Assembly: GCF_017676385.1 (NCBI RefSeq)
Contig: NZ_JAFFZN010000009.1
Location: forward strand, 1 to 64,000
Reading direction: 5' to 3'
DNA length: 64,000 nt
Source: Streptomyces spirodelae
Lineage (GTDB): Bacteria; Actinomycetota; Actinomycetes; Streptomycetales; Streptomycetaceae
The translations under genes and the position numbers were made by a program. Shown here piece after piece: positions 1 to 14,037 of this stretch (position 1 is the first letter of the stretch; each line of letters opens with the position of its first letter). The notes under the pieces were generated by a model. That model did no database searches and was not told the DNA's origin. It was given only the letters and a program-made list of their open reading frames with translations.

Positions 1-1
1 C

Positions 2-2140
<2,139 letters not shown>

Positions 2141-2217
2141 TCCGCTCTGGGCAGTGGACGCGGCTGCCGCGCCGCAGCAACGCGGCAGACGAGTCGGCGA
2201 GCGGAGAGGAGCCCAGC

Positions 2218-3153
2218 GTGGCGGAACGGCGGGACGATTTCACGACCGTGGCGGACGGGACCCAGGTGGCCACCTACACCTGGCTGCCTCAGGGCGATGT
2301 CCGCGCGCTGGTGCAGATCGCGCACGGTGCCGCCGAACACGCGCTGCGCTACGACAGGTTCGCCCGCCGACTCGTCGCCGGCGGCTACGCCGTCGTCGCC
2401 ACCGACCACCGGGGGCACGGTGCGACGGCGTCCGCCACCGGCGGCCGGGGCGCGGTGGGCGCCGAGGGCTGGCGGGCCACGGTCGCCGATCTCAAGGAGG
2501 TCGGCGACCGTGTCCGTGCCCGGATGCCCTCGGACGCCCCGCTCTTCCTCCTCGGGCACAGCATGGGCTCCCAGCTCGCCCGCGACTACGCACAGGAGCA
2601 CGGCGAGGGCCTTTCCGGGCTGGTGCTTTCGGGTACGTTCCGCTCGCTGCCCGGCTGCGAGACCGAGGCCGCGGTACGGGTGCTGGAGCGGGAGATCGCA
2701 CAGCGGGGCCGGGACGCGCCGTCCGAATTCACCGCCGTGCTCTTCAGCTCGTTCAACGACCCGTTCGAGCACCGCACCGGCTTCGAGTGGCTCTCCCGCG
2801 ACGAGGCGGAGGTCGACGCCTACGTACAGGACGAGAGGTGCGGTTTCCCGTTCAGCGCGGGCCTGTCCCTGGACTGGGTGCTCGGCTCCCGCAAGATCAA
2901 CGACCCGGAGCAGTTCTCCCGCATCCCGCGCCGGCTGCCGGTCCATATCGCCGTCGGCGACCAGGACCCGTGCAACCAGGGCATGACGCTCGTCTACGAA
3001 CTGCTGGAGGACTTCCGCTACCTGGGTACGCGCGATCTGAGCTGGCGCGCGTACGAGGGCGCACGGCACGAGATCCTCAACGAGACCAACCGGGACGAGG
3101 TCGAGGCCGACCTGGTGGAGTGGTTCGAGACCCACTTGGACGTGGGGCCCTAG
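2218..3153 (+). CDS. Alpha/beta hydrolase, monoacylglycerol lipase/lysophospholipase type
   Basis: A 311-residue cytosolic serine hydrolase of the Hydrolase_4 (serine aminopeptidase S33) group, which acts on acylglycerols or lysophospholipids; the real substrate cannot be read from sequence. Nucleophile Ser115 lies in GHSMG, the oxyanion region in IAHGAAEH (residues 34-41), and the Asp and His of the triad are expected in VGDQDP and EGARHE near the C-terminus. I chose the GTG at 2218 because GGAGAGGAG lies just upstream (about 2202-2210) and because the protein homology begins here, although the frame is open much further back inside lacZ. The last codons fall in a 22-bp direct repeat (3136-3180). 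Confidence 0.9.
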   Translation: MAERRDDFTTVADGTQVATYTWLPQGDVRALVQIAHGAAEHALRYDRFARRLVAGGYAVVATDHRGHGATASATGGRGAVGAEGWRATVADLKEVGDRVRARMPSDAPLFLLGHSMGSQLARDYAQEHGEGLSGLVLSGTFRSLPGCETEAAVRVLEREIAQRGRDAPSEFTAVLFSSFNDPFEHRTGFEWLSRDEAEVDAYVQDERCGFPFSAGLSLDWVLGSRKINDPEQFSRIPRRLPVHIAVGDQDPCNQGMTLVYELLEDFRYLGTRDLSWRAYEGARHEILNETNRDEVEADLVEWFETHLDVGP

Positions 3154-3180
3154 AGTCCTTGGACGTGGGGCCCTGGAGTC
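3136..3180. repeat. 22-bp tandem direct repeat across the hydrolase stop codon
   Basis: Two copies (3136-3157 and 3159-3180) differ at a single base. Copy one supplies the TAG stop of the hydrolase; in copy two the same triplet is TGG. It looks like a recent duplication by replication slippage in the narrow gap between two convergent genes. Confidence 0.85.
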
Positions 3181-3189
3181 GGCCCGCCT

Positions 3190-5373
3190 TCACCCCGCCG
3201 TCGCCCAGTCCCTCGCGAACTCGCCAGGTGAGGACGGACGCGCGTAGTACCAGCCCTGGGCCGTATCGCAGCCCAGATCGCGCAGTTGGTCGGCCTGACT
3301 CTCGGTCTCCACCCCCTCGACGGTGACGGCGAGACCCAGCGCGTGCGCGAGCGAGACGATGCCCTCCACGAAGGTGAGGTCCACCGGGTCGGCCGGATGC
3401 CGCTGCAGGCCCTGGGTGAAGGAGCGGTCCAGTTTGAGCGTGGTGGCCGGCAGCTTGCGCAGATTGGCGAGGTTGGAGTAACCGGTGCCGAAGTCGTCCA
3501 GTGCGATGTCCACGCCGATCTCGGCCAGCTGCCACAGCGGCTTGAGCTCGTCCTCGTCCGCGCCGATCAGCGCGCTCTCGGTGACCTCGAGGCACAGCGA
3601 CGAGGGCGCCACCCCCGCGGCCTCCAGTACCGCGATGGTGTCCGGTACCAGATCCGGGTGGTGCAGCTGCCGCGGGGAGAGGTTGACGTTGACGCGCAGC
3701 GGCTGCCCGCCCGCCCATGTGCACGTCTGCGCGACGGCCTGCTCCAGCACCCAGCGGCCCAACGGCACGATCAGCCCGGTGTGTTCGGCCAGTGGGATGA
3801 ACCGGTCGGGGCCCAGCCGCCCGTGTACCGGATGCCTCCAGCGCACCAGCGCCTCGGCGCCGTCCACCTGGCCGTCGCTCATCCGGATCAGCGGCTGGTA
3901 CTCCAGGAAGAACTCGTCCCGCTCCAGCGCGGCCGGCAGCCGGTTGGTGAGGCTGTGCCGGTCTATGGCCCGGGCCTCCGAGTCCGGGTCGGCCAGCTCG
4001 TAGCGGTTGCCGCCCGCGTCCTTGGCCCGGTACATGGTGATGTCGGCGCTGCGCAGTACCTCGGCGGGCTCCAGCTCGCCCGCCGCGCCCTCGACGATGC
4101 CGATGCTGGCGCGGACGGACAGCTCGCGCCCGTCCAGCGAGATCGGGGTCGCCAGGGCCGCCAGCAGGGCCCGGGCCAGGCAGGTGACCTCTTCCGTGCC
4201 CTGGGGGTCGGACATCAGCACGGCGAACTCGTCGCCCCCGATCCGGGCCACCAGGTGGGCGGGGGCCGTGGTGCAGGACTGGAGACGTTCGCCGACGGCG
4301 ACGAGGAGCTGGTCGCCCACGGCGTGCCCCAGGCTGTCGTTGACCGTCTTGAAGCCGTCGATGTCCAGATAGCACAGCCCGAACCGGCTCACCCCGTTGC
4401 CGGGGGTCAGGATGCGGTCCAGCCGCTCGGCGAACAGCGTGCGGTTGGGCAGCCCGGTCAGCTCGTCGTGGGTCGCCTCGTAGCGCAGCCGCAGATGCAG
4501 CAGCCGGCGCTCGGTGATGTCCTCCATCAGGGCGAGCTGGTAGCGGGGTTCGCCCTCGGCGTCCCGCAGCAGCGAGACGGTCAAATTGGTCCACAGCACG
4601 GTGCCGTCGGGGCGCTGGTAGGGCTTCTCCACCCGGAAGTGGTCGCGACGTCCCGCGGCCAGTTCGCGGTGCAGCCGCCACACGTCCGGGGCGTCGTCCG
4701 GGTGCACCCAGTCGTTGATGTTGCGGCGGCGCATCTCCTCCTCGGAGTGGCCGAACATCCGGGCGAGGGCGCCGTTGGCGTCCCGCAACCGGCCGTTCAT
4801 GTCAGCGATGCCGATGCCGATGGTGGCGTCCTTGAAGACGGCCCGGAACCGGGTCTCCGAGGCGTGCAGGGCCTCCTCGACGGCGGTCTGCGCGGCCAGC
4901 GCTGCCCGCGAGAGGGCTTCCTGCTCGGCCAGGGTGCGCTCCCGCACGGCGAGCGCGAACCCCGCCGCGATGGCGTGCTGGAGCCGGGCACAGCGCGACC
5001 GGGCCTCGTCGACGCCGACGCTGTCGGGGGTGCCCGCGTACAGCACGAGGTAGGACTCGATGACGCCGAGGATGTGCGGCAGCGCCTCGGGGCTGGTGCA
5101 GTGCGCCTCGTTCACCAGCACCTCGCCGACCTCACGCCCGGGTGCGGGGCTGAACGGGAAGGTCTGCAGGGCCTCTCCCAGCCGGACGGCCAGCGGGTGG
5201 AGGAAGTCCTCCAACTCGGCGCGGGAGAGCGAGGTCTGGGTGGCGGGATAGACCGTACGGCTCCAGATCCGTGCGAAGCGTCGCAGTCCGTCCTCGCCGT
5301 CCGCCGCTCCGCTGCCGTCCGGGGACGGGCTCGTATGCTTCTCGTGTTCCTCGGACGCGTCCTTGGAGGTCAC
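3190..5373 (-). CDS. PAS-GGDEF-EAL bifunctional c-di-GMP synthase/phosphodiesterase
   Basis: Makes and/or degrades cyclic di-GMP, the signal that holds Streptomyces in vegetative growth through BldD. The 727-residue protein has an N-terminal helical region (about 30-165) of unknown sensory role, a PAS domain (171-290), a GGDEF domain with an intact GGDEF signature at 379-383 and an EAL domain with EAL at 507-509 and DDFGTGYS at 626-633. All hallmark residues are present, so both activities are possible. No membrane segment is seen. The domain order matches RmdA of S. coelicolor, but I cannot prove orthology. The GTG start at 5373 overlaps the stop of the methyltransferase by 4 nt (GTGA), which favours it over the open frame extending to 5676. 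Confidence 0.92.
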   Translation of the reverse strand: MTSKDASEEHEKHTSPSPDGSGAADGEDGLRRFARIWSRTVYPATQTSLSRAELEDFLHPLAVRLGEALQTFPFSPAPGREVGEVLVNEAHCTSPEALPHILGVIESYLVLYAGTPDSVGVDEARSRCARLQHAIAAGFALAVRERTLAEQEALSRAALAAQTAVEEALHASETRFRAVFKDATIGIGIADMNGRLRDANGALARMFGHSEEEMRRRNINDWVHPDDAPDVWRLHRELAAGRRDHFRVEKPYQRPDGTVLWTNLTVSLLRDAEGEPRYQLALMEDITERRLLHLRLRYEATHDELTGLPNRTLFAERLDRILTPGNGVSRFGLCYLDIDGFKTVNDSLGHAVGDQLLVAVGERLQSCTTAPAHLVARIGGDEFAVLMSDPQGTEEVTCLARALLAALATPISLDGRELSVRASIGIVEGAAGELEPAEVLRSADITMYRAKDAGGNRYELADPDSEARAIDRHSLTNRLPAALERDEFFLEYQPLIRMSDGQVDGAEALVRWRHPVHGRLGPDRFIPLAEHTGLIVPLGRWVLEQAVAQTCTWAGGQPLRVNVNLSPRQLHHPDLVPDTIAVLEAAGVAPSSLCLEVTESALIGADEDELKPLWQLAEIGVDIALDDFGTGYSNLANLRKLPATTLKLDRSFTQGLQRHPADPVDLTFVEGIVSLAHALGLAVTVEGVETESQADQLRDLGCDTAQGWYYARPSSPGEFARDWATAG

Positions 5374-6191
5374 TCGGCGAGTCCCGCCTTGCGGCCCACT
5401 CCGGCGAACCCGCTGAAGACGACCGGGTCCTCGTACTCCGTGGGGCTGTCGGGGCGCCAGCGTGGCAGCGCGACCAGACCCGGATCCACCATCTCGAACT
5501 CCTCGAAGAACTGCGCGATTTCGGCCTTGGACCGGATGACGAGCGGGGCGCTCGCGGCGCTGTAGACCTCCTGCAGCGCGGCGCCCCCGTCGCGTGGCGG
5601 CCCGCCCTCGGCGGAGCCGTGGGAGAGCACCAGCAGACTGCCGGGCGCCAGCCGGCGGGCCAGCTCCGCCACGCACTTGCGGGGCTCGTCGCGGTCCTCG
5701 ATGAAGTGCAGCAGTGCGACAAGCATCAGCACGACCGGCCGGTCCAGGTCCAGCAGGTTCTCGGTCTCGGGGCTGCCCAGGACGTCCTGCGGCGAGCGGA
5801 AGTCCGCCGAGACCATGGCCACCCGCTGGTCGCCCTCCAGCACCGCACGGCTGTGCGCGACGGCCACCGGGTCGTTGTCGACGTAGACGACCCGTGCGCT
5901 ACGGTCCAGCGCGTGGGCCACCTCGTGGACGTTGCCGAAAGTGGGGATGCCCGAGCCGATGTCGAGGAACTGGGTGATCCCCTCCTGGACGGCGAACCGG
6001 ATCGCCCGGCGCATGAAGGCGCGGTTGGCCTGCATGATCTTCGGCAGCCCCGGCCACGCCCTGATCGCCTGCCGTGCCGTCTCCCTGTCGACCTCGAAGT
6101 TGTGCGACCCGCCCAGGTAGTAGTCGTACATCCGCGACACGCTCGGCACGTTGAGGTCGATGCCCTGCGGGGCCCAGGCGGGACGTTCCAT
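5370..6191 (-). CDS. SAM-dependent methyltransferase, Methyltransf_19 (DUF574) family
   Basis: A class I SAM-binding protein of a family greatly expanded in Streptomyces, with unknown methyl acceptors. Family marks are RMYDYYLGG (20-28), motif I FLDIGSGIP (75-83) and the acidic end of strand two VDNDP (104-108). It is 273 residues from the ATG at 6191, preferred over an ATG at 6215 because GGAG lies 8 nt upstream of it and none is seen before 6215. It is the first gene of a two-gene unit, overlapping the GGDEF-EAL gene by 4 nt, so the two are probably made together. Three paralogues lie at 17.5-22.2 kb. Confidence 0.93.
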   Translation of the reverse strand: MERPAWAPQGIDLNVPSVSRMYDYYLGGSHNFEVDRETARQAIRAWPGLPKIMQANRAFMRRAIRFAVQEGITQFLDIGSGIPTFGNVHEVAHALDRSARVVYVDNDPVAVAHSRAVLEGDQRVAMVSADFRSPQDVLGSPETENLLDLDRPVVLMLVALLHFIEDRDEPRKCVAELARRLAPGSLLVLSHGSAEGGPPRDGGAALQEVYSAASAPLVIRSKAEIAQFFEEFEMVDPGLVALPRWRPDSPTEYEDPVVFSGFAGVGRKAGLAE

Positions 6192-6376
6192 CGAGGGGTC
6201 TCCAGCTCGCTTCATTCACCGGGGAGTTCCGGTCGGGCCCATGAGGCTACTGACCGAGATGCGGCGCGTGGAAGAAAACAGCGTTACTGGGGCTGGATCT
6301 TGCCCGGGCCTTGACAGCCCTCCCGGGAGGTATCCGGGCAAAGCGCACCGGATCACCCGTGATTTAATCGGTCTAA

Positions 6377-6393
6377 TTGCGAATCGCTTGCAA
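6377..6393 (+). promoter_or_regulatory. Nur-like box upstream of the nik operon
   Basis: TTGCGA-N5-TTGCAA. The consensus I recall for the nickel-responsive Fur-family repressor Nur of S. coelicolor is tTGCaa-N5-ttGCAA, so only one base departs. It sits 34 nt before the ATG of the first importer gene and directly after a -10-like TCTAAT (6372-6377), a position suited to repression. A second inverted repeat ATCAC-CC-GTGAT lies at 6352-6363 and a TTGACA at 6311-6316. Confidence 0.6.
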
Positions 6394-6427
6394 GAGCGAT
6401 CGTTGTTGAACAAGGAGGATGCCACAT

Positions 6428-8032
6428 ATGACTGCCCGGACGGTACGGACAGCCACCGTGACGGCGGCCGCCATGGTCGTCCTCGCGGGTACCGCGGCGT
6501 GCTCAGCGCCCGGCGACGGTGACGGTCCGGGCGACGGCAAGGACTCGCTGACGGTGGGCGTGGCGCAGGAACCGGAGACCCTCAGCCCTCTGTTGGGCTA
6601 CGGCAAGGAGGGGAACTCCAAGATCTTCGACGGCCTGCTCACCCACGACGCCAAGATGCATCTGAAACCGGCACTCGCCACCCGCCTGCCGAAGGTGAGC
6701 AAGGACGGCCGCACCTACACCTACGACCTGCGCAAGGGCGTCACCTTCAGCGACGGCAAGCCCTTCACCTCCAAGGACGTCGTCTACACGTACCAGACGA
6801 TCCTCGACAAGAAGACCAACAACCCCTCCAAGAGCGAACTGGACGCCGTCGACAGCGTCCGGGCCCAGGGCAAGTACCGCGTCGTCTTCCGGCTCAAGTA
6901 CCCCTACGCCGCGTTCGCCGAGCGCACCGTGCTGCCCATCGCCTCCCGGGCCGTCGCCTCCAGGACGGACGTGAACACCGGCTCCTACAACACCGAGCCG
7001 GTCGGCACCGGTCCGTACGTCCTCACCAGCTGGCGCAAGGGCGAGAAGCTCAGCTTCAAGGCCAACCCGCACTACTGGGGCGGCAAGCCCAAGGTCGAGC
7101 GCTTCACCGTGGCCGTCATCGAGGACGACGACGTACGCGCCACCAGGCTGCGCTCCGGCGACCTGGACGGCGCCATCCTGCCGCCCACCCTCGCCAAGGC
7201 GTACGAGAAAGGCCCCGAGAACGCGGACAAGCGCACCTTCTCCGCCAAGACCGCCGACTACCGTGCGGTGACCCTGCCCAGCGGCAATCCCGTCACCAAG
7301 GACAAGGCCGTCCGCCGCGCCCTCGACCTCGCCGTCGACCGCAAGGCCATGGTCAAGTCCGTACTCAACGGCGCCGGCAAGCCCGCCTACGGCCCGCTGC
7401 CCACCGACAGCCCCTGGTTCGCCAAGGGCACCGAGCGCCGTCACGACCTGGGCCGCGCCAAGAAGATCCTCGACGAAGCCGGCTGGAAGCCGGGCAAGGA
7501 CGGCATCCGTGTCAAGCACGGCAGGCGCGCGGCTTTCACCCTGTGGTACTTCTCCGGCGACAAGCTCCGCCAGGACCACGCGCTGGCCTACGCCTCCGAC
7601 GCGAAGAAGGCCGGTATCGCCGTCAAGGTCCAGGCCGGCAGCCGCGAGGTCGTCCGGCCCAAGCTCGACCACGACGCCATGCTGATGGGCAACGGCTTCC
7701 CCGCCGACCCGGACTTCGACCTCTACCCGACGCTGCACTCCTCGCAGATCGGCGACGGCTGGAACAACCTCGCCCAGTACCACGACAAGACCGTCGACGA
7801 GCAGCTGGACATTGCTCGTCGGAGCCGCGACCCGCAGGTGCGCAAGGACGCGTACGACAAGGTGCAGCGCGCGCTGACGAAGAACCCCGGCTATACGTTC
7901 CTCACCCACATCGACCACGTCTACGTCATCGACGACAAGTGGCGCGGCCTCACCACCCAGGTCGAACCCCACGACCACGGCATCGGCGCCGGCCCCTGGT
8001 GGGACCTCCAGGACTGGCAGCCGGAAGAATGA
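6428..8032 (+). CDS. nikA: Nickel/peptide ABC importer, family 5 substrate-binding lipoprotein
   Basis: Binds the cargo outside the cell for a five-part ABC importer. The 534-residue protein has a lipoprotein signal ending in GTAAC with Cys25, then the SBP_bac_5 fold (TLSPLLGYG, YDLRKGVTFSDGKPF, VGTGPY, HYWGGKP). I chose ATG 6428 because AAGGAGG ends 9 nt before it; an in-frame ATG at 6419 overlaps that ribosome site. It opens a tight operon whose five genes overlap by 4 nt each. Family 5 proteins bind peptides, sugars, or nickel complexes; the call as nickel rests on the Nur-like box upstream and the NikABCDE gene order, not on ligand residues. Confidence 0.8.
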   Translation: MTARTVRTATVTAAAMVVLAGTAACSAPGDGDGPGDGKDSLTVGVAQEPETLSPLLGYGKEGNSKIFDGLLTHDAKMHLKPALATRLPKVSKDGRTYTYDLRKGVTFSDGKPFTSKDVVYTYQTILDKKTNNPSKSELDAVDSVRAQGKYRVVFRLKYPYAAFAERTVLPIASRAVASRTDVNTGSYNTEPVGTGPYVLTSWRKGEKLSFKANPHYWGGKPKVERFTVAVIEDDDVRATRLRSGDLDGAILPPTLAKAYEKGPENADKRTFSAKTADYRAVTLPSGNPVTKDKAVRRALDLAVDRKAMVKSVLNGAGKPAYGPLPTDSPWFAKGTERRHDLGRAKKILDEAGWKPGKDGIRVKHGRRAAFTLWYFSGDKLRQDHALAYASDAKKAGIAVKVQAGSREVVRPKLDHDAMLMGNGFPADPDFDLYPTLHSSQIGDGWNNLAQYHDKTVDEQLDIARRSRDPQVRKDAYDKVQRALTKNPGYTFLTHIDHVYVIDDKWRGLTTQVEPHDHGIGAGPWWDLQDWQPEE

Positions 8033-9039
8033 GGGCGGGCAGGGTCGTTGCCCACAAGCGATGGGGCCCCGTGGCGCGCATGGTGGGGCGGCGGCTCGTG
8101 GCCGCGGTGCCGATCCTGGCGGCGGTCACATTCGGGGTGTTCGCCGTAGCGGCAGCGTCCCCGTTCGACCCCGTACAGCAGTACGCGGGCACCGCCGGCC
8201 TCCACGCCTCGCAGGAGACGCTGGACCAGCTGCGCGCCAACCTGAACGTCGACGGGCCGTTCCCGCAGCGCTGGTGGCACTGGGTGACCAGCGCGCTGGC
8301 GGGCGACCTGGGGGACTCCACCTCGCTGCGGCAGCCGGTCTCCCAGGTGATCGGCGAGCGGCTCGGCTGGTCGGTGCTGCTGTGCGCGGTGGGCTTCACC
8401 TTCGCCGTCCTGGCCGGTACGGCCCTCGGCGTCGCCGCGGCACGCTGCAGGGGCGGCGTGCTCGACCGGACCGTCACCTCGCTCGCCTACACGCTGGAGG
8501 CGGCGCCCCCCTTCTGGATCGGTCTGCTGGGCATCTGGCTGTTCGCCGTCCAGTTCGACCTGCTGCCGGCCGGTGGTCTCACCGACTCGGGCAGCGACCT
8601 GGTCACCGCCGGCGCGCTGCTGCGCCATCTCGCGCTGCCTGCGCTGGTGCTGGGTGTCTCCCAGTTGCCGTGGTTCGTGTTGTATGTACGCCAGGGCGTC
8701 GGGGACGCGCTGGAGGAGGACGCCGTTCGCGGGGCACGCGCCCGGGGCCTGGCGGAGCGCACGGTGCTGCTGCGGCACGCGCTGCGCTCGGGGCTGCTGC
8801 CGCTGCTGACGCTGGTCGGCTCGCGGATACCCGAACTCATCACCGGCGCACTGCTGGTGGAGACGGTCTTCAGCTGGCCCGGTATCGCCTCCGCCACCGT
8901 CAAGGCCGCGACCGCGACGGACTTCCCGCTGCTGGCGGCTCTCACCGCCCTCGCCACGGTGGCGGTGCTCGCCGGAAATCTGCTCTCCGACCTGCTGTAC
9001 GGGCTGGCCGATCCGCGCGTGGCGCTGGAGGAGATGTGA
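8029..9039 (+). CDS. nikB: ABC importer permease (NikB/DppB type)
   Basis: First of two membrane subunits that form the translocation channel. The 336-residue protein has an N-terminal membrane segment followed by a short extracytoplasmic stretch, about five further hydrophobic helices, and the EAA coupling loop (VRGARARGLAERTVLLRHALR) that docks on the ATPase. The ATG at 8029 overlaps the nikA stop (ATGA), showing translational coupling. Substrate is inferred from the operon only. Confidence 0.85.
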   Translation: MRAGRVVAHKRWGPVARMVGRRLVAAVPILAAVTFGVFAVAAASPFDPVQQYAGTAGLHASQETLDQLRANLNVDGPFPQRWWHWVTSALAGDLGDSTSLRQPVSQVIGERLGWSVLLCAVGFTFAVLAGTALGVAAARCRGGVLDRTVTSLAYTLEAAPPFWIGLLGIWLFAVQFDLLPAGGLTDSGSDLVTAGALLRHLALPALVLGVSQLPWFVLYVRQGVGDALEEDAVRGARARGLAERTVLLRHALRSGLLPLLTLVGSRIPELITGALLVETVFSWPGIASATVKAATATDFPLLAALTALATVAVLAGNLLSDLLYGLADPRVALEEM

Positions 9040-9902
9040 GCGCCCAACTCAAGGCCGGTCCGGCGGTCGGCGCCGGCACGGGCCGCGCGCTGCGCGTGCG
9101 CGCCTCCGCCGCCGTAGTGGTGGCCGTGCTCGGCGCTGTACTCCTGGTGCCGCTGCTCTTCCCGCTGGACGAGCAGGCCGTCGACATGGCGAACAAGCTC
9201 CAGGCACCCTCGCTCGCCCACCCGTTCGGCACCGACGATGTCGGCCGTGACGTGCTGCTGCGCTGCGTCTACGGGATGCGCGTCTCGCTGCTGGTCGGCG
9301 TGGTGGCCGCGCTGACCGCCACCGTCATCGGTACTGCTGTCGGCGCGGCCGCGGGTGCCGCGGGCGGCAGAGCTGACCGCATGGTGATGCGCCTGGTGGA
9401 CGTCTTCTCCTCGGTGCCGCACCTGCTGTTGGGCATCTTCATCGTCGCCATGTTCCGCCCGGGCGTCTGGCCGGTCGTCGCCTCCGTGGGGCTGACGCAC
9501 TGGCTGTCCACGGCGCGGATCGTGCGCGCAGAGGTACTGTCCCTGCGCTCCAGGGACTTCATCGACGCCGCCGTCTCCGGCGGTGCCTCGCGGTGGCGGG
9601 TCGCCGTACGCCATCTGCTGCCCGGGGTGCTGCCGCGGGCTGGGCTGGCGGCAGTGCTGATGGTGCCGCACGCCATCTGGCACGAGTCCGCGCTCTCCTT
9701 CCTGGGGCTCGGCCTGCCCACGCACCGCGCCAGCCTCGGCAACATGATCCAGAGTGCGCGGGGCACGCTGCTGGCCGGTGACTGGTGGCCCACGCTCTTC
9801 CCCGGGCTGTTCCTCATCGTGCCCACCCTCGCCATCGCCTCGCTGGCGGGCGTGTGGCGGGAACGGATCAATCCGCGCCGCCGATCGGAGCTGATGCTGT
9901 GA
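9036..9902 (+). CDS. nikC: ABC importer permease (NikC/DppC type)
   Basis: Second channel subunit, 288 residues. It has the N-terminal helix and the conserved HPFGTDDVGRD segment typical of DppC/NikC proteins, the EAA loop (FIDAAVSGGASRWRVAVRHLLP) and about six membrane helices. The GTG start at 9036 lies inside the nikB stop (GTGA) and the stop overlaps nikD in the same way. The frame is open far upstream inside nikB, but nothing there resembles a permease. Confidence 0.85.
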   Translation: MSAQLKAGPAVGAGTGRALRVRASAAVVVAVLGAVLLVPLLFPLDEQAVDMANKLQAPSLAHPFGTDDVGRDVLLRCVYGMRVSLLVGVVAALTATVIGTAVGAAAGAAGGRADRMVMRLVDVFSSVPHLLLGIFIVAMFRPGVWPVVASVGLTHWLSTARIVRAEVLSLRSRDFIDAAVSGGASRWRVAVRHLLPGVLPRAGLAAVLMVPHAIWHESALSFLGLGLPTHRASLGNMIQSARGTLLAGDWWPTLFPGLFLIVPTLAIASLAGVWRERINPRRRSELML

Positions 9903-10935
9903 GCCGGAAGAGCGACACCGTCCGTCCCCTGCTGCGCGTGAGGGAGCTGTCCGTACGCTTCGGGATGCGCGGCGGGCGTGACATCGCCGCTGTCAGTGAC
10001 GTCTCCTTCGACCTGGCGGCGGGGGAGTGCCTGGCGCTGGTGGGGGAGAGCGGCTGCGGAAAGTCGGTGCTGGTCTCGGCGCTGCTGGGGCTGCTCCCGG
10101 CGAACGCCCGTACCAGCGGCAGCGCCCTGCTGCACCGGCCCACGCACGACGGGGGTCCCGGCCCCGCGGGGCAGGACGAGCCCCTCGACCTGCTCGCCGC
10201 CGACGAGGCCACTCTCGCCCGCACGGTACGCGGGAGGCGCGTCGGCCTCGTACCGCAGAGCCCGGCAGCCCATCTGACTCCGGTGCGCACCGTGCGCTCC
10301 CAACTCGCCGAAACCGTACGGGAGCTGAAGGGGCTGCGCGGCAAGGAACTGGCCGAGGCGACCCGCGCGGCAGCCGGCCGCGCCGCGTTCCCCGCCGACC
10401 ACCTGGACCGCTATCCGCACCAGCTCTCCGGCGGGCTCGCCCAGCGGGCCGCCACGGCGCTGGCGCTGGTCGGCGACGCGCCGCTGCTGCTCGCAGACGA
10501 GCCGACCACCGGACTCGACCGCGATCTGGTGGAGCGCACCGTGGACGAACTGCGCGCCCACACCGGCGAGGCGCGCGGCCTGCTGCTGATCACCCACGAT
10601 CTGGCGGCCGCCGAGCGCATCGCCGACCGGGTCGCGGTGATGTACGCGGGCCGTGTGGTCGAGGTGGCAGCGGCGGGGGACTTCTTCGGCGGACCAGGGC
10701 CCCGCCACCCCTACGCCCGCGGCCTGCTGGCGGCACTGCCCGAGCGGGACTTCACGCCCATTCCCGGAATGCCGCCCGAGCTGGGCCGCCTCCCGGACGG
10801 CTGCGCTTTCGCGTCCAGATGCACCCGGGCGAGCGCCGCATGCGCTCGGCTGCCCGCACCGGACGGCGGTGTGGCCTGTCACCACCCGGTCACCACCGGC
10901 CGGCCCGCCTGCCGACACCGCGAAGGGAGCACCGT

Positions 10936-10939
<4 letters not shown>
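9899..10939 (+). CDS. nikD: ABC importer ATPase (NikD/DppD type)
   Basis: One of two ATPases powering the importer, 346 residues. Walker A is GESGCGKS, the signature is LSGGLAQR, Walker B is LLLADEPT and the switch His lies in LLITHD. The C-terminal oligo_HPY extension (HPYARGLL, then CAFASRC with further Cys) is characteristic of Opp/Dpp/Nik ATPases. An alanine/proline-rich insert follows Walker A (about residues 75-100). The GTG start overlaps nikC and the stop overlaps nikE, each by 4 nt. Confidence 0.87.
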
Positions 10940-13929
<2,990 letters not shown>

Positions 13930-14037
13930 AAGGGATTTTGAGCCGAATCCCTGCGATTTGCCGGACGCGCGGCGGGGGTGAGCGGCGTGCCAGCGGGAAC
14001 CACAGGTACGAAGAACCGGGGCTGAAGGGAGGCGGCG

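Noticed and set aside
6503..7978. Open frame of about 490 codons opposite nikA
   Set aside because: Val/Gly/Leu/Asp-biased shadow with no domain, overlapping a complete lipoprotein gene.
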